Positions 26,421 through 35,865 of a DNA stretch of 64,000 bases are shown here, piece after piece. The notes under the pieces are model-generated. The model was not told where the DNA came from. It was given only the letters and a program-made list of their open reading frames with translations, and did not search any database. Location of the stretch: contig JACOTM010000035.1 of assembly GCA_016178305.1 (NCBI GenBank), positions 1 to 64,000 of the forward strand, read 5' to 3'. Made by a program: the position numbers and the translations under genes. This stretch comes from Flavobacteriia bacterium (lineage in GTDB: Bacteria > Bacteroidota > Bacteroidia > Flavobacteriales_D > Crocinitomicaceae). Numbering within the stretch: position 1 is the stretch's first letter; each line of letters starts with the position of its first letter.

Positions 26421-28466
26421 ATGAAATTTACAATATTCATTTTGTTTTTATTAATCAATTCAATTATTCTTGCACAGGATAAAAATGAAGTTATTCAACA
26501 ACGAATCGAATTTATTGCTGAACAAAATGAATCGGAGTCAATTGACCTTACTTCCGTTTTAGAAAGTTTAAATTACTATTATGAAAATCCACTGAATTTA
26601 AATCAATGTACTTTTGAAGAATTAGAAAGTTTAAATTTGCTTACTGAAATTCAAATAAATGATCTTTTATTACACCTCCAAAAAAATGGTAAATTAATTT
26701 CAATATATGAATTACAAACTTTAAAATATTGGGATTTATCAACAATCCAACTCATAATCCCGTTCATTAAAATAGATGAAAAAATAGAACAAGCACAATT
26801 AAAAATAGCGGATATTCTAAAGTATGGAAAGTCTGAATTGTACAATCGCTACCAACTTATCCCTCAACCTAAAATAGGTTATTTACAAGATACCAGTATT
26901 TCATCTTCAAACTATCAAGGAAATGCTGATCATTATTATTCACGCTATAGATTTTCATACCGAACAAATTTAAGTTTCGGTATTACAGCCGACAAAGATC
27001 CAGGAGAGCCTTTTTTTAAAGGTATAAACAAAAAAGGATTTGATTTTTATTCAGCTCATGCCTATTATCGAGGAGGAAAATATCTCAAAGCATTTATAAT
27101 CGGAGATTATCATTTAGGTATTGGACAAGGTCTCGCTTTATGGACAAATTATGCTTTCGGAAAAACCGCAGATGTTGCGATGATAAAAAAATCAGCCAAT
27201 TCATTCAAGCCATATACCTCAACTGATGAGAATAGATTTTTAAGGGGTTTTGCTGTTGATTTTGGATTTTCAAATTTCACATTAACGCTATTTGGCTCTT
27301 CAAAAAAAATGGATGCTACTGTTGAAAAAAAATCCATTTCAACTTATTTTTCTTCTATTCAACTAACAGGTCTTCACCGAACAACAAATGAAATTGAGCG
27401 TAAAAATGCAATTACGGAAAACATTTTAGGCAGTTGTTTAAATTATAAAATTCGAAATTTTGAAATCGATTTCAATGGAATTTATCAAAGCTATAATATT
27501 CCTTATCAGAAAAATATCCTCTCATACAATAAATTTGATTTTAGAGGAAAAGAAACAATAACACTTTCCGTAAATTACAATTGGATTTGGAAAAACCTGA
27601 ATGTCTTTGGAGAAATTGCACAAGCTTCTTATTCAAAAGGAATTGCGCAAATACATGGATTGCTTCTTTCATTAAATTCGAAATTCAGCCTTTCATTTAT
27701 TTATAGAAACTATGCTAAAAATTATCAAAGTTTTTACAGTAATGCGTTTGCTGATGGTTCCAAAATACAAAATGAAAGAGGGTTTTATTCCGGAATTAAA
27801 ATGAAACTAAATTCTTCATGGACTATCAATTCATATTTAGACTTGTTTTCTTCTCCATGGCTAAAATATCAAGTAAATGCTCCTTCATTTGGACACGATT
27901 ACTTTACTCAAATAAATTACAAACCCAATAAATTATTGGAAATTTACGCTCGATTTAGAGAACAAAATCATCAAAAAAATAGTCGAATAGAAGATGGTAC
28001 AATTGCTTCTTTAGACGACAATATTCAACGAAATTACCGTTTAAATATAGTTTACAATGTTTCTGAAAATATGACATTGAAAAGTCGAATTGAATACACC
28101 TCATTAGAGGGGAAATACTCAACCATAAAATATGGAAGTTTAATGACGCAAGATGTCATTTATAAACCTAAAAAATATCCTTTTGATCTTATTTTTAGAT
28201 ATGCCTTATTTCAAACAGATAATTACGATACTCGGATTTATAGTTATGAAGCAAATGCGTTGAATGTGTTTTCAATTCCCGCATATTACGACAAAGGTTC
28301 AAAAGGTTATTTACTTATTAGATATACTTTCTTAAAGCATTTTGATCTTTGGATTCGTTATGGAAAAACATTTTACGTCAATCAAAATTCAATAGGAAGT
28401 GAACAAGAAAAAATAAATGGAAACAAAAAAAATGACTTAACAATCCAATTTCGAATCAAATTATAG
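26421..28466 (+). CDS. helix-hairpin-helix protein with a C-terminal barrel
   Basis: After a signal peptide (MKFTIFILFLLINSIILAQ), the region from about residue 50 to 125 contains helix-hairpin-helix-like repeats: NPLNLNQCTFEELESLNLLTEIQINDLL and then LISIYELQTLKYWDLSTIQLIIPF. From about 140 to the end there are many beta strands with aromatic and Gly residues, such as ITADKDPGEPFFKG, and the last strand NDLTIQFRIKL. The whole, 681 residues, matches a Bacteroidota group annotated only as HhH-containing. HhH modules usually bind DNA non-specifically; a role in DNA contact at the outer membrane is speculation. Confidence 0.75.
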   Translation: MKFTIFILFLLINSIILAQDKNEVIQQRIEFIAEQNESESIDLTSVLESLNYYYENPLNLNQCTFEELESLNLLTEIQINDLLLHLQKNGKLISIYELQTLKYWDLSTIQLIIPFIKIDEKIEQAQLKIADILKYGKSELYNRYQLIPQPKIGYLQDTSISSSNYQGNADHYYSRYRFSYRTNLSFGITADKDPGEPFFKGINKKGFDFYSAHAYYRGGKYLKAFIIGDYHLGIGQGLALWTNYAFGKTADVAMIKKSANSFKPYTSTDENRFLRGFAVDFGFSNFTLTLFGSSKKMDATVEKKSISTYFSSIQLTGLHRTTNEIERKNAITENILGSCLNYKIRNFEIDFNGIYQSYNIPYQKNILSYNKFDFRGKETITLSVNYNWIWKNLNVFGEIAQASYSKGIAQIHGLLLSLNSKFSLSFIYRNYAKNYQSFYSNAFADGSKIQNERGFYSGIKMKLNSSWTINSYLDLFSSPWLKYQVNAPSFGHDYFTQINYKPNKLLEIYARFREQNHQKNSRIEDGTIASLDDNIQRNYRLNIVYNVSENMTLKSRIEYTSLEGKYSTIKYGSLMTQDVIYKPKKYPFDLIFRYALFQTDNYDTRIYSYEANALNVFSIPAYYDKGSKGYLLIRYTFLKHFDLWIRYGKTFYVNQNSIGSEQEKINGNKKNDLTIQFRIKL

Positions 28467-28647
28467 ATTCAATTCAATTAACTAAACAACACTTATACAT
28501 AATAACAGTACACTTACAGCTAAAATAACTTTAAAACTATATTTTTCCTATCTAATTAAAATCCAATAGTAAACTAAATCTGTTTAGCAAACCTAAGCAA
28601 CTCAAATTTTAAGTATGCGTCTGAAGAGAAATTTAATATTTCAAAAC

Positions 28648-29412
28648 ATGAAAAAACTAAGTAATTACTTTTTAATTCTGATAGCAATATTTGTTTTCAG
28701 TAAATCCGTTTATGGTACAATAGTCTATACTGATATCACAGATTCTCCTCTAAACAATGGCGGAACTTTTGATATTAATATTGACAATATTGGTGCCGTA
28801 GAATATTCATTTGATAATACTATGGGGAATCCATATATTATGTTTACGACAAACAATCATTTAGTAACAGTAAGTACAAATGAGTGGGATGTCATTCAAG
28901 GATTAGCATTAAACACACCTATCAATTCAAATACTGGTTTTTACGACCAAGGAGATGGCGGAATAAATCCTGGATGGCAACAAACATATACTTTTCCTTC
29001 TGGAATAGATCAGTATTTAGGTTGTAAATTTAATGTAGGAGCAAATACTTATTATGGATGGATTAGAGTACAATTAAATGGCACGGTACTAACATTTAAA
29101 GACTATGCCTATAATAATACTCCAAATACAGCTATCAATGCTGGTGATTATGGAAGCACGAATAACATTATTTCAAATGAAAAAGAAATTTTTTCAATCT
29201 ATCCGAATCCAGCTCAAAGTAAAATTCATATACAAAATATTACAAGCAAAGACATTCAATCGATAAGTATCGTTGATTTAAATGGTAATCAATTATTTTA
29301 CACTGATTATTATTTGAATGAAATTAACATTGAAAACCTCAAACAAGGAAACTATTTTCTTTTAATAAATCATTTAGACTGCCAAAACAACTTCCAATTC
29401 ATCAAAGAATAA
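28648..29412 (+). CDS. T9SS cargo with a sorting domain
   Basis: I use the ATG at 28648 (MKKLSNYFLILIAIFVFSKSVYG), which opens a good signal peptide; an earlier ATG at 28615 adds an ordinary lead. The protein is 254 residues. The mature N-terminal part has beta-sandwich-like strands with YYGWIRVQLNGTVLTFKDYAYN, a pattern seen in many secreted Bacteroidota proteins. The C-terminal type A sorting domain starts IYPNPAQSKIHIQ and ends at NNFQFIKE. No enzyme motif was found. It precedes dnaN but has its own unit. Confidence 0.82.
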   Translation: MKKLSNYFLILIAIFVFSKSVYGTIVYTDITDSPLNNGGTFDINIDNIGAVEYSFDNTMGNPYIMFTTNNHLVTVSTNEWDVIQGLALNTPINSNTGFYDQGDGGINPGWQQTYTFPSGIDQYLGCKFNVGANTYYGWIRVQLNGTVLTFKDYAYNNTPNTAINAGDYGSTNNIISNEKEIFSIYPNPAQSKIHIQNITSKDIQSISIVDLNGNQLFYTDYYLNEINIENLKQGNYFLLINHLDCQNNFQFIKE

Positions 29413-29505
29413 AAATGGTAACTAATTTATTCGAAAATTTTAATGATGAACATTTTAATGTGAATGAAAGAATAATTATTTTCATTCGAATAGAAGAATT
29501 GTAAT

Positions 29506-29513
29506 TATATTTG
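29506..29513 (+). promoter_or_regulatory. dnaN promoter -7 element
   Basis: TATATTTG matches TAnnTTTG, 29 bases before the dnaN ATG. A weak -33-like TTTC occurs at the expected distance. Confidence 0.5.
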
Positions 29514-29542
29514 TTCATCATTAATAATTTTAAGTTAATAAA

Positions 29543-30661
29543 ATGAATTTCATACTTTCAAGTACAACACTTTTACGTCATTTACAAAGCATTTCAGGAG
29601 TACTTTCTACAAGTAATACTTTACCAATATTAGATAATTTCTTGTTTGAAATTGAAGATGGGCAATTGACGGTCTCTGCATCCGATTTAGAAACTACGAT
29701 GAGAACAACGTTAGAAGTTGAAGCGAAAGAAGGTGGGAAAATTGCAATTCCTGCAAAATTATTGCTTGAAGTATTAAAGAATTTACCAGATCAACCTTGT
29801 ACTTTCATCGTTGATATGTCCACGTTTGGAATTGAAATCGCTTATGATAATGGTAAATCAAAAATGGTTGGTTACAATGGGGAAGAATATCCCAAAACAC
29901 CAAGTATTGAAAATAGTAACACGATAAAAATTTCAGGAGAAATTATTTCTAAAGCAATAAACAAAACATTATTCGCTACTGGAAATGACGATTTAAGACC
30001 AGTAATGAGTGGTGTTTTTTGTCAATTTACACCTGAAGATATTACATTTGTTGCAACAGATGCTCATAAACTCGTAAGATATAGAAGAACAGATTCTCAA
30101 GCTACAGGGAGTTCATCATTTATTCTACCCAAAAAACCTTTAAATTTATTAAAATCGAATGTTAGAGGAGATGAAGAAATTTTGATTGAATACAATGATT
30201 CAAATGTTGTATTTACATTAAACGACATCGTTTTAATTTGCCGCTTAATTGATGGGAAGTATCCTAATTATGAAGCTGTAATTCCAAAAGAAAATCCAAA
30301 TGTATTAACAATTGAACGCTCACAATTTTTAAGTTCAATTAAACGAGTATCCATTTTTGCAAACAAAACAACACATCAAATTAAGTTAAAATTAATAGGC
30401 TCTGAATTATCATTATCGGCAGAAGATTTAGATTTCTCTAACGAAGCAAATGAGCGATTGACTTGTAATTATGATGGTGATGATATGGAAATTGGATTTA
30501 ATTCTCGTTTTTTAATGGAAATGTTAAACAACATGGATACTTCTGAAGTTAAATTAGTTATGAGTGAACCTAGTAGAGCTGGATTATTAATCCCTGGAAA
30601 TTCAGACAATGAGCATGAAGATATTCTGATGTTAGTAATGCCTGTAATGTTAAATAGATAA
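29543..30661 (+). CDS. dnaN: DNA polymerase III beta subunit (sliding clamp)
   Basis: The 372-residue clamp shows three similar domains. It begins MNFILSSTTLLRHLQSISGVLSTSNTLPILDNFL, the standard DnaN opening. ATDAHKLVRY in the middle domain and VMPVMLNR at the end are also standard. The dimer encircles DNA and tethers the polymerase. The gene is alone here, with no dnaA or recF adjacent, which is usual for Bacteroidota. TTCGACT-type repeats begin one base after its stop codon. Identification is certain. Confidence 0.98.
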   Translation: MNFILSSTTLLRHLQSISGVLSTSNTLPILDNFLFEIEDGQLTVSASDLETTMRTTLEVEAKEGGKIAIPAKLLLEVLKNLPDQPCTFIVDMSTFGIEIAYDNGKSKMVGYNGEEYPKTPSIENSNTIKISGEIISKAINKTLFATGNDDLRPVMSGVFCQFTPEDITFVATDAHKLVRYRRTDSQATGSSSFILPKKPLNLLKSNVRGDEEILIEYNDSNVVFTLNDIVLICRLIDGKYPNYEAVIPKENPNVLTIERSQFLSSIKRVSIFANKTTHQIKLKLIGSELSLSAEDLDFSNEANERLTCNYDGDDMEIGFNSRFLMEMLNNMDTSEVKLVMSEPSRAGLLIPGNSDNEHEDILMLVMPVMLNR

Positions 30662-30720
30662 CTTCGACTAAGCTCAATTAGTGTTTCGAATGAGCTCAGT
30701 TCATCTTTGACTTTGCTCAG
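30662..30720. repeat. TTCGACT...GCTCA-type repeats after dnaN
   Basis: Three degenerate units follow directly after the dnaN stop: CTTCGACTAAGCTCAA, TTTCGAATGAGCTCAGT and TTTGACTTTGCTCAGC. They are the same family as the cleaner tandem at 40237-40306. Confidence 0.7.
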
Positions 30721-30860
30721 CTACAACTTCAATTTGGTTTAGTTGATATTTGAATTTATTTATAGTATTACCCTATCTGATTAAAATCTGGGACTATTCC
30801 ACCTATAAAAACGATCTGAATGCAAAATTCCAATCGAATTTATGTGATATATAAAACAAA

Positions 30861-30890
30861 AAAATACTACTTTGAAAAAAGTAGTATTTT
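30861..30890. terminator. bidirectional terminator between dnaN and the T9SS thioredoxin gene
   Basis: AAAATACTAC and GTAGTATTTT form a perfect ten-base stem with a ten-base loop between two convergent genes. An A-run precedes it and T follow, so either strand can use it. Confidence 0.75.
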
Positions 30891-31010
30891 CTAGAAATTA
30901 ACTAAAACAACTATTATTTTCCAGTATTTCCTTTCAACTGGCTTCAAAACAAATATTCTTATTTCAAAGAAGAATCAGATACTCAAAAAATGAAATCTAA
31001 TTATCGTTCA

Positions 31011-32717
31011 TTATTTTATTATGGTTAATTTTTGACTAATAATATTCTCACCAGAAATAATATTTACAAAATAAAAGCCATTTACAAAATTTTCAACATT
31101 TAAAACAACATTTTGATTCCCATCTTTTACATCTTCATTCTCCTGACTATAAAGTATTTGACCTTTGGAATCTAATATATTTATCTGACTTTTAGTTGAA
31201 GAATTAAATTGAAGAATTACTTCTTTACTCGAAGGATTTGGAAAAATATTTAAAGAAATATTTTCTTCATTTATAACTAATCCAGAAGTTGCCGAAAAAT
31301 TAATATTATCCAAAAATAAATTATTTCCTAAAGCAGAAACACCTTTAAATCGAACTGAAACATTCGATTGATTTGCAAAAGCATATAAATTAACAAATTC
31401 ATTTCTCCACTGAGCAGTATTCGTTGGCATCGCTGGAACATATCCTGCTGTTGTTGGAGATACAGTCGCTAATGTTGCACCAGATTTATCATAAACAGTC
31501 GTCCATGTTCCGCCACAATCAGAAGATACTTCGATAATCAATTGATCATTTGTACTTGTATTTCTTTGCGCATAAGACACATCAAATGTCAAAGCTGGAT
31601 AATTAACTCCTGTAAAAGAAATAGGAGCACCTATCATCATTGTTTCAATGTTGCCTACTGGAGACCCAAACCAATTGATTCCAACTCCTTGGGATGAATT
31701 GTATCCAAATGGAGCAACACCGAAATTTAAAGTATTTCCCCCATTATCAATTATCCAACTTGAAGGTATTGAACCAGATTCAAAAGTCTCTGAAGGCATT
31801 GTAACTCCTACAGAAGGATATATGTTAAAATTTAAAGTAGTTGAATTATTGGAAGATACTACATCTGTTCCAGCGTTTGGATTTGATACAATTAATGTTA
31901 ACACATGACTGCCTGATGTTCCAGCTCCTACTTTAATCGTATTTATTGTTGCATATTCATAAGTTGCTAAATTCCCTGTCCAATTAAATGTTTTTTGAGT
32001 CACTCCATCCACTTTAAACGTAATTAATGCAGAAGTTAAAGTAACCGTTCCCATATTACTTAAAATTACAGTTGGTGTAACACTATCACAACCAGATAAA
32101 TTTGGATTCATTGCCGTCACATTTAACATTCTTGCATCAATTCCAATACTTGAAGTAGCACATGTTGACTTTGCGGTATATTGACTAGTTGCTGAAACTG
32201 CTCCTGTATTTTTAATCGTTTTATCTGGACAAACCATAAAAACCGTTGGAAAAGCATTAATTGAATAATTCGTATTGAATTGTCCGATTTGAATTGCTGA
32301 AGGATCGATGATTGGATGCGATGTACCTGTTACCCAATTTCCTTGAGTAGAACCATCTACACCACTAATTCCATTTAAAGCATTTGTTCCAGTAGCACCA
32401 TCACCTTCAATTAAATACACCATGACATCATTGGTTGTAGAACCAGAAACGTTCGTTCCTCCAGACGGTCCGTGACTTACCCATAAATTTTCTAACTCTC
32501 CTGAATTATGATAAACCCAACAAGGATTACACCAAGTTGCTGATACATCAATATAAACAGCTTTTCCTGAATTTAAATCAGAATACAAATGATGGCTCGT
32601 CCCGTTAATATCACTTAAGGTCCAATCAGGCGCAATACTTCCGTCTGCTAATTGAGCCTTGCTTTGTAGTGCAAAACAACAAACTAAGCTTGATAATAAA
32701 ATAATTTTTTGTCTCAT
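31011..32717 (-). CDS. T9SS-exported thioredoxin-like protein
   Basis: The protein has 568 residues and a signal peptide (MRQKIILLSSLVCCFALQSKAQ). The thioredoxin-like domain has the redox motif WCNPC at residues 62-66, preceded by APDWTLSDINGT, the AhpC/TSA-style opening. Residues 200-300 and 310-480 are beta-sandwich-like. A type A sorting domain ends the protein (LNIFPNPSSKEVILQFN onward). The family resembles Omp28/TlpA-type secreted redox proteins, but the partner is unknown. An AT-rich gap of almost 600 bases lies upstream. Confidence 0.85.
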   Translation of the reverse strand: MRQKIILLSSLVCCFALQSKAQLADGSIAPDWTLSDINGTSHHLYSDLNSGKAVYIDVSATWCNPCWVYHNSGELENLWVSHGPSGGTNVSGSTTNDVMVYLIEGDGATGTNALNGISGVDGSTQGNWVTGTSHPIIDPSAIQIGQFNTNYSINAFPTVFMVCPDKTIKNTGAVSATSQYTAKSTCATSSIGIDARMLNVTAMNPNLSGCDSVTPTVILSNMGTVTLTSALITFKVDGVTQKTFNWTGNLATYEYATINTIKVGAGTSGSHVLTLIVSNPNAGTDVVSSNNSTTLNFNIYPSVGVTMPSETFESGSIPSSWIIDNGGNTLNFGVAPFGYNSSQGVGINWFGSPVGNIETMMIGAPISFTGVNYPALTFDVSYAQRNTSTNDQLIIEVSSDCGGTWTTVYDKSGATLATVSPTTAGYVPAMPTNTAQWRNEFVNLYAFANQSNVSVRFKGVSALGNNLFLDNINFSATSGLVINEENISLNIFPNPSSKEVILQFNSSTKSQINILDSKGQILYSQENEDVKDGNQNVVLNVENFVNGFYFVNIISGENIISQKLTIIK

Positions 32718-33311
32718 ATAAAAATAATTTAATAATAGTATATCCAGATTAATCTGAACAGATCAAAGTAAATCTTTTATAAAATGAGAAATTTTTGATA
32801 GAATTTGATTTAATTGGAAGGCTAGTTGTCTAAAAAATTATATAATTAATTTAATATATAGTTTCACTGTATTATTTTAAACTTTAGTATAAACACATAA
32901 AAATCAAAAACATAATAAAATTACAATACTAAAACATTTTAATGTTTTTTTGAATTTTTTTTAGCTTAAAAATTCATTTCGTTATAATTCTAAGTCATTT
33001 TTTAAATATTAACAATATTGTTATATTATAGAAATCCTTATTGAAATATTAACTAAAATGAGATGAAAAAATTACAACATTTATTCACATAGCGTAAAGT
33101 AAATATCGAACTAGCAATTAATTAGCTTTAATATGAATTAGAAAAAATAAAAATTCACATTGTACTCCTATAAATACTACCAAGCAAAAATAAATATAAG
33201 GATTTTATAATCAGTATTTTAAACAAAACATACTAAATCGATTTTCTATTTTAATTCAATCGAAAAGATAGATTAAAACTAGAATAACATTCGGACAAAA
33301 ATTTATATACA
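32718..33311. other. 594-base gene-free AT-rich interval
   Basis: I see no reading frame of note, tRNA, riboswitch core or stable hairpin. It separates a T9SS cargo gene from the moxR gene, both on the minus strand; the upstream signals of the cargo gene should lie here. Confidence 0.6.
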
Positions 33312-34265
33312 TTACAATAATTCTTCAATAATTCGATCCATTGAATACCCCTCGGCTTCTGCACGGTAATTTCGAACTAAACGATGTCTTAGAATCGGTT
33401 TAGCAACAGCTTTAACATCTTCTATATCAGGAGAATATTTTCCATTTAATACTGCGTGACATTTTGCTCCAACAATTAAATATTGAGAAGCTCTTGGCCC
33501 TGCTCCCCAAGAAATAAAATCTTTTGTTATTTGAGGGGCAAAATCACTGCTAAATCTAGTCTTACCAACTAATTTCACCGCATATTCTAAAACATTATCT
33601 GGAACAGGCACTCTTCGAATTAAATCTTGGTATTGCATTATTTCTTTGCCTGAAATAACTCTTTTCAATTCTGTCTTCACATCTGAAGTCGTTGCTCTTA
33701 CGATAGCCATTTCTTCATTATAAGTTGGATAATCCACCCAGATATTAAACATAAATCGATCTAATTGAGCTTCTGGTAAAGGATACGTCCCTTCTTGTTC
33801 AATTGGATTTTGAGTAGCTAAAACAAAAAATGGTGCTGGTAATTGGTAATTAACGCCACCTGTTGTCACTGATCTCTCTTGCATTGCTTCTAATAATGCT
33901 GATTGCGTTTTGGGTGGAGTTCTATTTATTTCGTCAGCTAAGACAATGTTACTAAACAAAGGTCCTTTTATAAATTTGAAATTACGATTTTCGTCTAATA
34001 TTTCAGATCCAATAATATCTGATGGCATTAAATCTGGCGTAAACTGAATTCGATTAAAACTTAAGCCTAAAGATTGTGCAATGGTATTAACCAATAATGT
34101 TTTAGCTAATCCAGGAACACCAACCAATAAACAATGTCCTTTTGAAAAAATAGAAATCAATACTTGATCCACTACATCATCTTGACCAACAATTACTTTA
34201 TGAATTTCATTTTTTAGTTCTTTGTAATGATTCACTAATTGATCGACTAAAGCTTTATCTGACAT
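33312..34265 (-). CDS. MoxR-family AAA ATPase
   Basis: The ATPase has 317 residues and is cytoplasmic. Walker A is [10 protein letters not shown], Walker B is [24 protein letters not shown], and sensor 1 is [26 protein letters not shown], all diagnostic of MoxR. MoxR proteins act as chaperone-like ATPases with partners carrying DUF58 or von Willebrand domains; those genes are not visible here. It lies 40 bases after the surA-like gene, so it probably shares transcription with the two foldases and belongs to the cell-envelope side of this run. Confidence 0.93.
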   Translation of the reverse strand: MSDKALVDQLVNHYKELKNEIHKVIVGQDDVVDQVLISIFSKGHCLLVGVPGLAKTLLVNTIAQSLGLSFNRIQFTPDLMPSDIIGSEILDENRNFKFIKGPLFSNIVLADEINRTPPKTQSALLEAMQERSVTTGGVNYQLPAPFFVLATQNPIEQEGTYPLPEAQLDRFMFNIWVDYPTYNEEMAIVRATTSDVKTELKRVISGKEIMQYQDLIRRVPVPDNVLEYAVKLVGKTRFSSDFAPQITKDFISWGAGPRASQYLIVGAKCHAVLNGKYSPDIEDVKAVAKPILRHRLVRNYRAEAEGYSMDRIIEELL

Positions 34266-34305
34266 ACTTTTTAAGATTCTTTATAAGTTGAATAAATATA
34301 CAAAT

Positions 34306-35661
34306 TTATTTTACTAACCAAGGATTTTTAAAAACACAATCCTTATATGCTTCATCTATTTTGATATAAGCATTTAATAATTTATTTTTAATCCATTTAT
34401 TGATTATTTTTTGTTTTTTGTCATTTTCCGCTGCAGATCTTATTAATGCAAAATCATCGTTTAAATTCGCTTTATGAGGTGCCGTTCTTTCCATTAAACG
34501 AACGATACGAATCCCTTGTTTATGATCATAGATGTCCATGTATAAATTAGGAGTTGTAATATCTCCTTTTTCTAAAACATCTGTTAAAACATAAATTTGA
34601 TGATCAACCTGATTCAAATCTTCCATATCCCATGTTTGATCTCCATTTATAGGATTTGTAATAATCCCTTTATTTTGTTTCGTCATTTCATCATTGGAAT
34701 ATTTCAATACAGCATTTTCCCATGTTATTTTATTTTCCTTTAATTCACGATAACATGAATCCATTTTTATTGCTGCTGCATCTAATGATTCGCTATTAAA
34801 TTCGGGAGTAATTAATATATGACGACAAACATAATCATCTCCTTTTCTTTCCAATAATGTCACAATATGATAACCATAAGCTGTTTCAAATATAGGTGAT
34901 ATCTCTCCTATATTTAAACTAAACACTGCTGCATCAAATTGCGGAACCATCATCCCTCTAGTGGCTTTATATTTACCTCCTTGAGAAGCGCTACCAGGAT
35001 CCATTGAATGAATTCTAGCTTGAGTTTCAAAACTTTTCCCTCCTAAAATTGCATTTCGTATAACATTTAATTTGTCGTAAGCTATTTTTTTGTCTTCTTC
35101 TGTAATTTCTGGATAAAAAACGATTTGCTGAAAACTTAACTTAGAATTAATAAAAGGAATACTATCACTTGGTACAGTTGCAAAATATTCTTTCACTTCT
35201 TTAGGAGTCACTGTTAACCCATCCGTTATTTTAAATTCCATTTCTTGAGCCATCAACCTTTGTTTGATAGACTCTCTAAATTCTTCTTTTATTTGAGAAG
35301 TTGATTTTCCGTAAAATTCCTCTAACTTTTGCCTACTTCCGATTTGTTGTTCCAGCATTCTTAATCTATTTTCCATTTCCCCATCTACTTGGGCATCTTG
35401 AATAACTAAACTATCAATAATAGCTTGATTGATTAATAAATTTTGATACATTAACTCTTCAAGTATAATACAATCAGAAGTTGAATCAATAGACATTTTA
35501 GCTTGAATCATTTGAGATTTTTGTGCTTCAATATCTGATTTCAATATTACATTATCTCCAATTTGAGCCACAATTTTATCAACTACATGTTCTTCTTTTT
35601 GTTGAGAAAAGCAAGTTGTGATTGTCAATACTAAAAAGCTTATTAATAATTTAAATTTCAT
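34306..35661 (-). CDS. surA: SurA-like peptidyl-prolyl isomerase
   Basis: This periplasmic protein has 451 residues with a signal peptide (MKFKLLISFLVLTITTCFSQQ). The N-terminal chaperone domain contains VDKIVAQIGDNVILKSDIEAQ, the SurA opening, and an ERx(I/L)xQ-like helix region. Two parvulin domains follow: FQQIVFYPEI at about 175 with the PGSASQGGKY segment, and HILITPEF at about 280. SurA chaperones outer-membrane proteins to the barrel-assembly complex. The order PPIase, SurA, MoxR is shared with other Flavobacteriales, as I recall. Identity is strong, with sequence-specific activity inferred. Confidence 0.9.
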   Translation of the reverse strand: MKFKLLISFLVLTITTCFSQQKEEHVVDKIVAQIGDNVILKSDIEAQKSQMIQAKMSIDSTSDCIILEELMYQNLLINQAIIDSLVIQDAQVDGEMENRLRMLEQQIGSRQKLEEFYGKSTSQIKEEFRESIKQRLMAQEMEFKITDGLTVTPKEVKEYFATVPSDSIPFINSKLSFQQIVFYPEITEEDKKIAYDKLNVIRNAILGGKSFETQARIHSMDPGSASQGGKYKATRGMMVPQFDAAVFSLNIGEISPIFETAYGYHIVTLLERKGDDYVCRHILITPEFNSESLDAAAIKMDSCYRELKENKITWENAVLKYSNDEMTKQNKGIITNPINGDQTWDMEDLNQVDHQIYVLTDVLEKGDITTPNLYMDIYDHKQGIRIVRLMERTAPHKANLNDDFALIRSAAENDKKQKIINKWIKNKLLNAYIKIDEAYKDCVFKNPWLVK

Positions 35662-35823
35662 TTTTTATGTTATTTCTTGAATCTGTTTAAATTCTTGGAT
35701 AAATATTGTAAGACAAAAGTTTTTTAACAAAGATTTGAAAAGATTTATATATAATGTCTAAAACAAATAATCTTTTAACAATAAATAACGCTCTCCAATT
35801 CTATTTCGGACTTTTTAAAAATC

Positions 35824-35857
35824 AAAAAAACAGGTTTAAAATCACCTGTTTTTTTTT
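35824..35857. terminator. bidirectional terminator after the PpiD-like gene
   Basis: AAACAGGT and ACCTGTTT pair around an eight-base loop, flanked by A on the left and T on the right, so both strands have a U-run. It lies nine bases past the stop codon of the minus-strand gene at 35866. Confidence 0.88.
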
Positions 35858-35865
35858 GAATTTTG

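Noticed and set aside
32718-33311. Possible tRNA or small RNA gene in a long gap
   Set aside because: No cloverleaf, CCA end or stable GC-containing hairpin could be found by eye.
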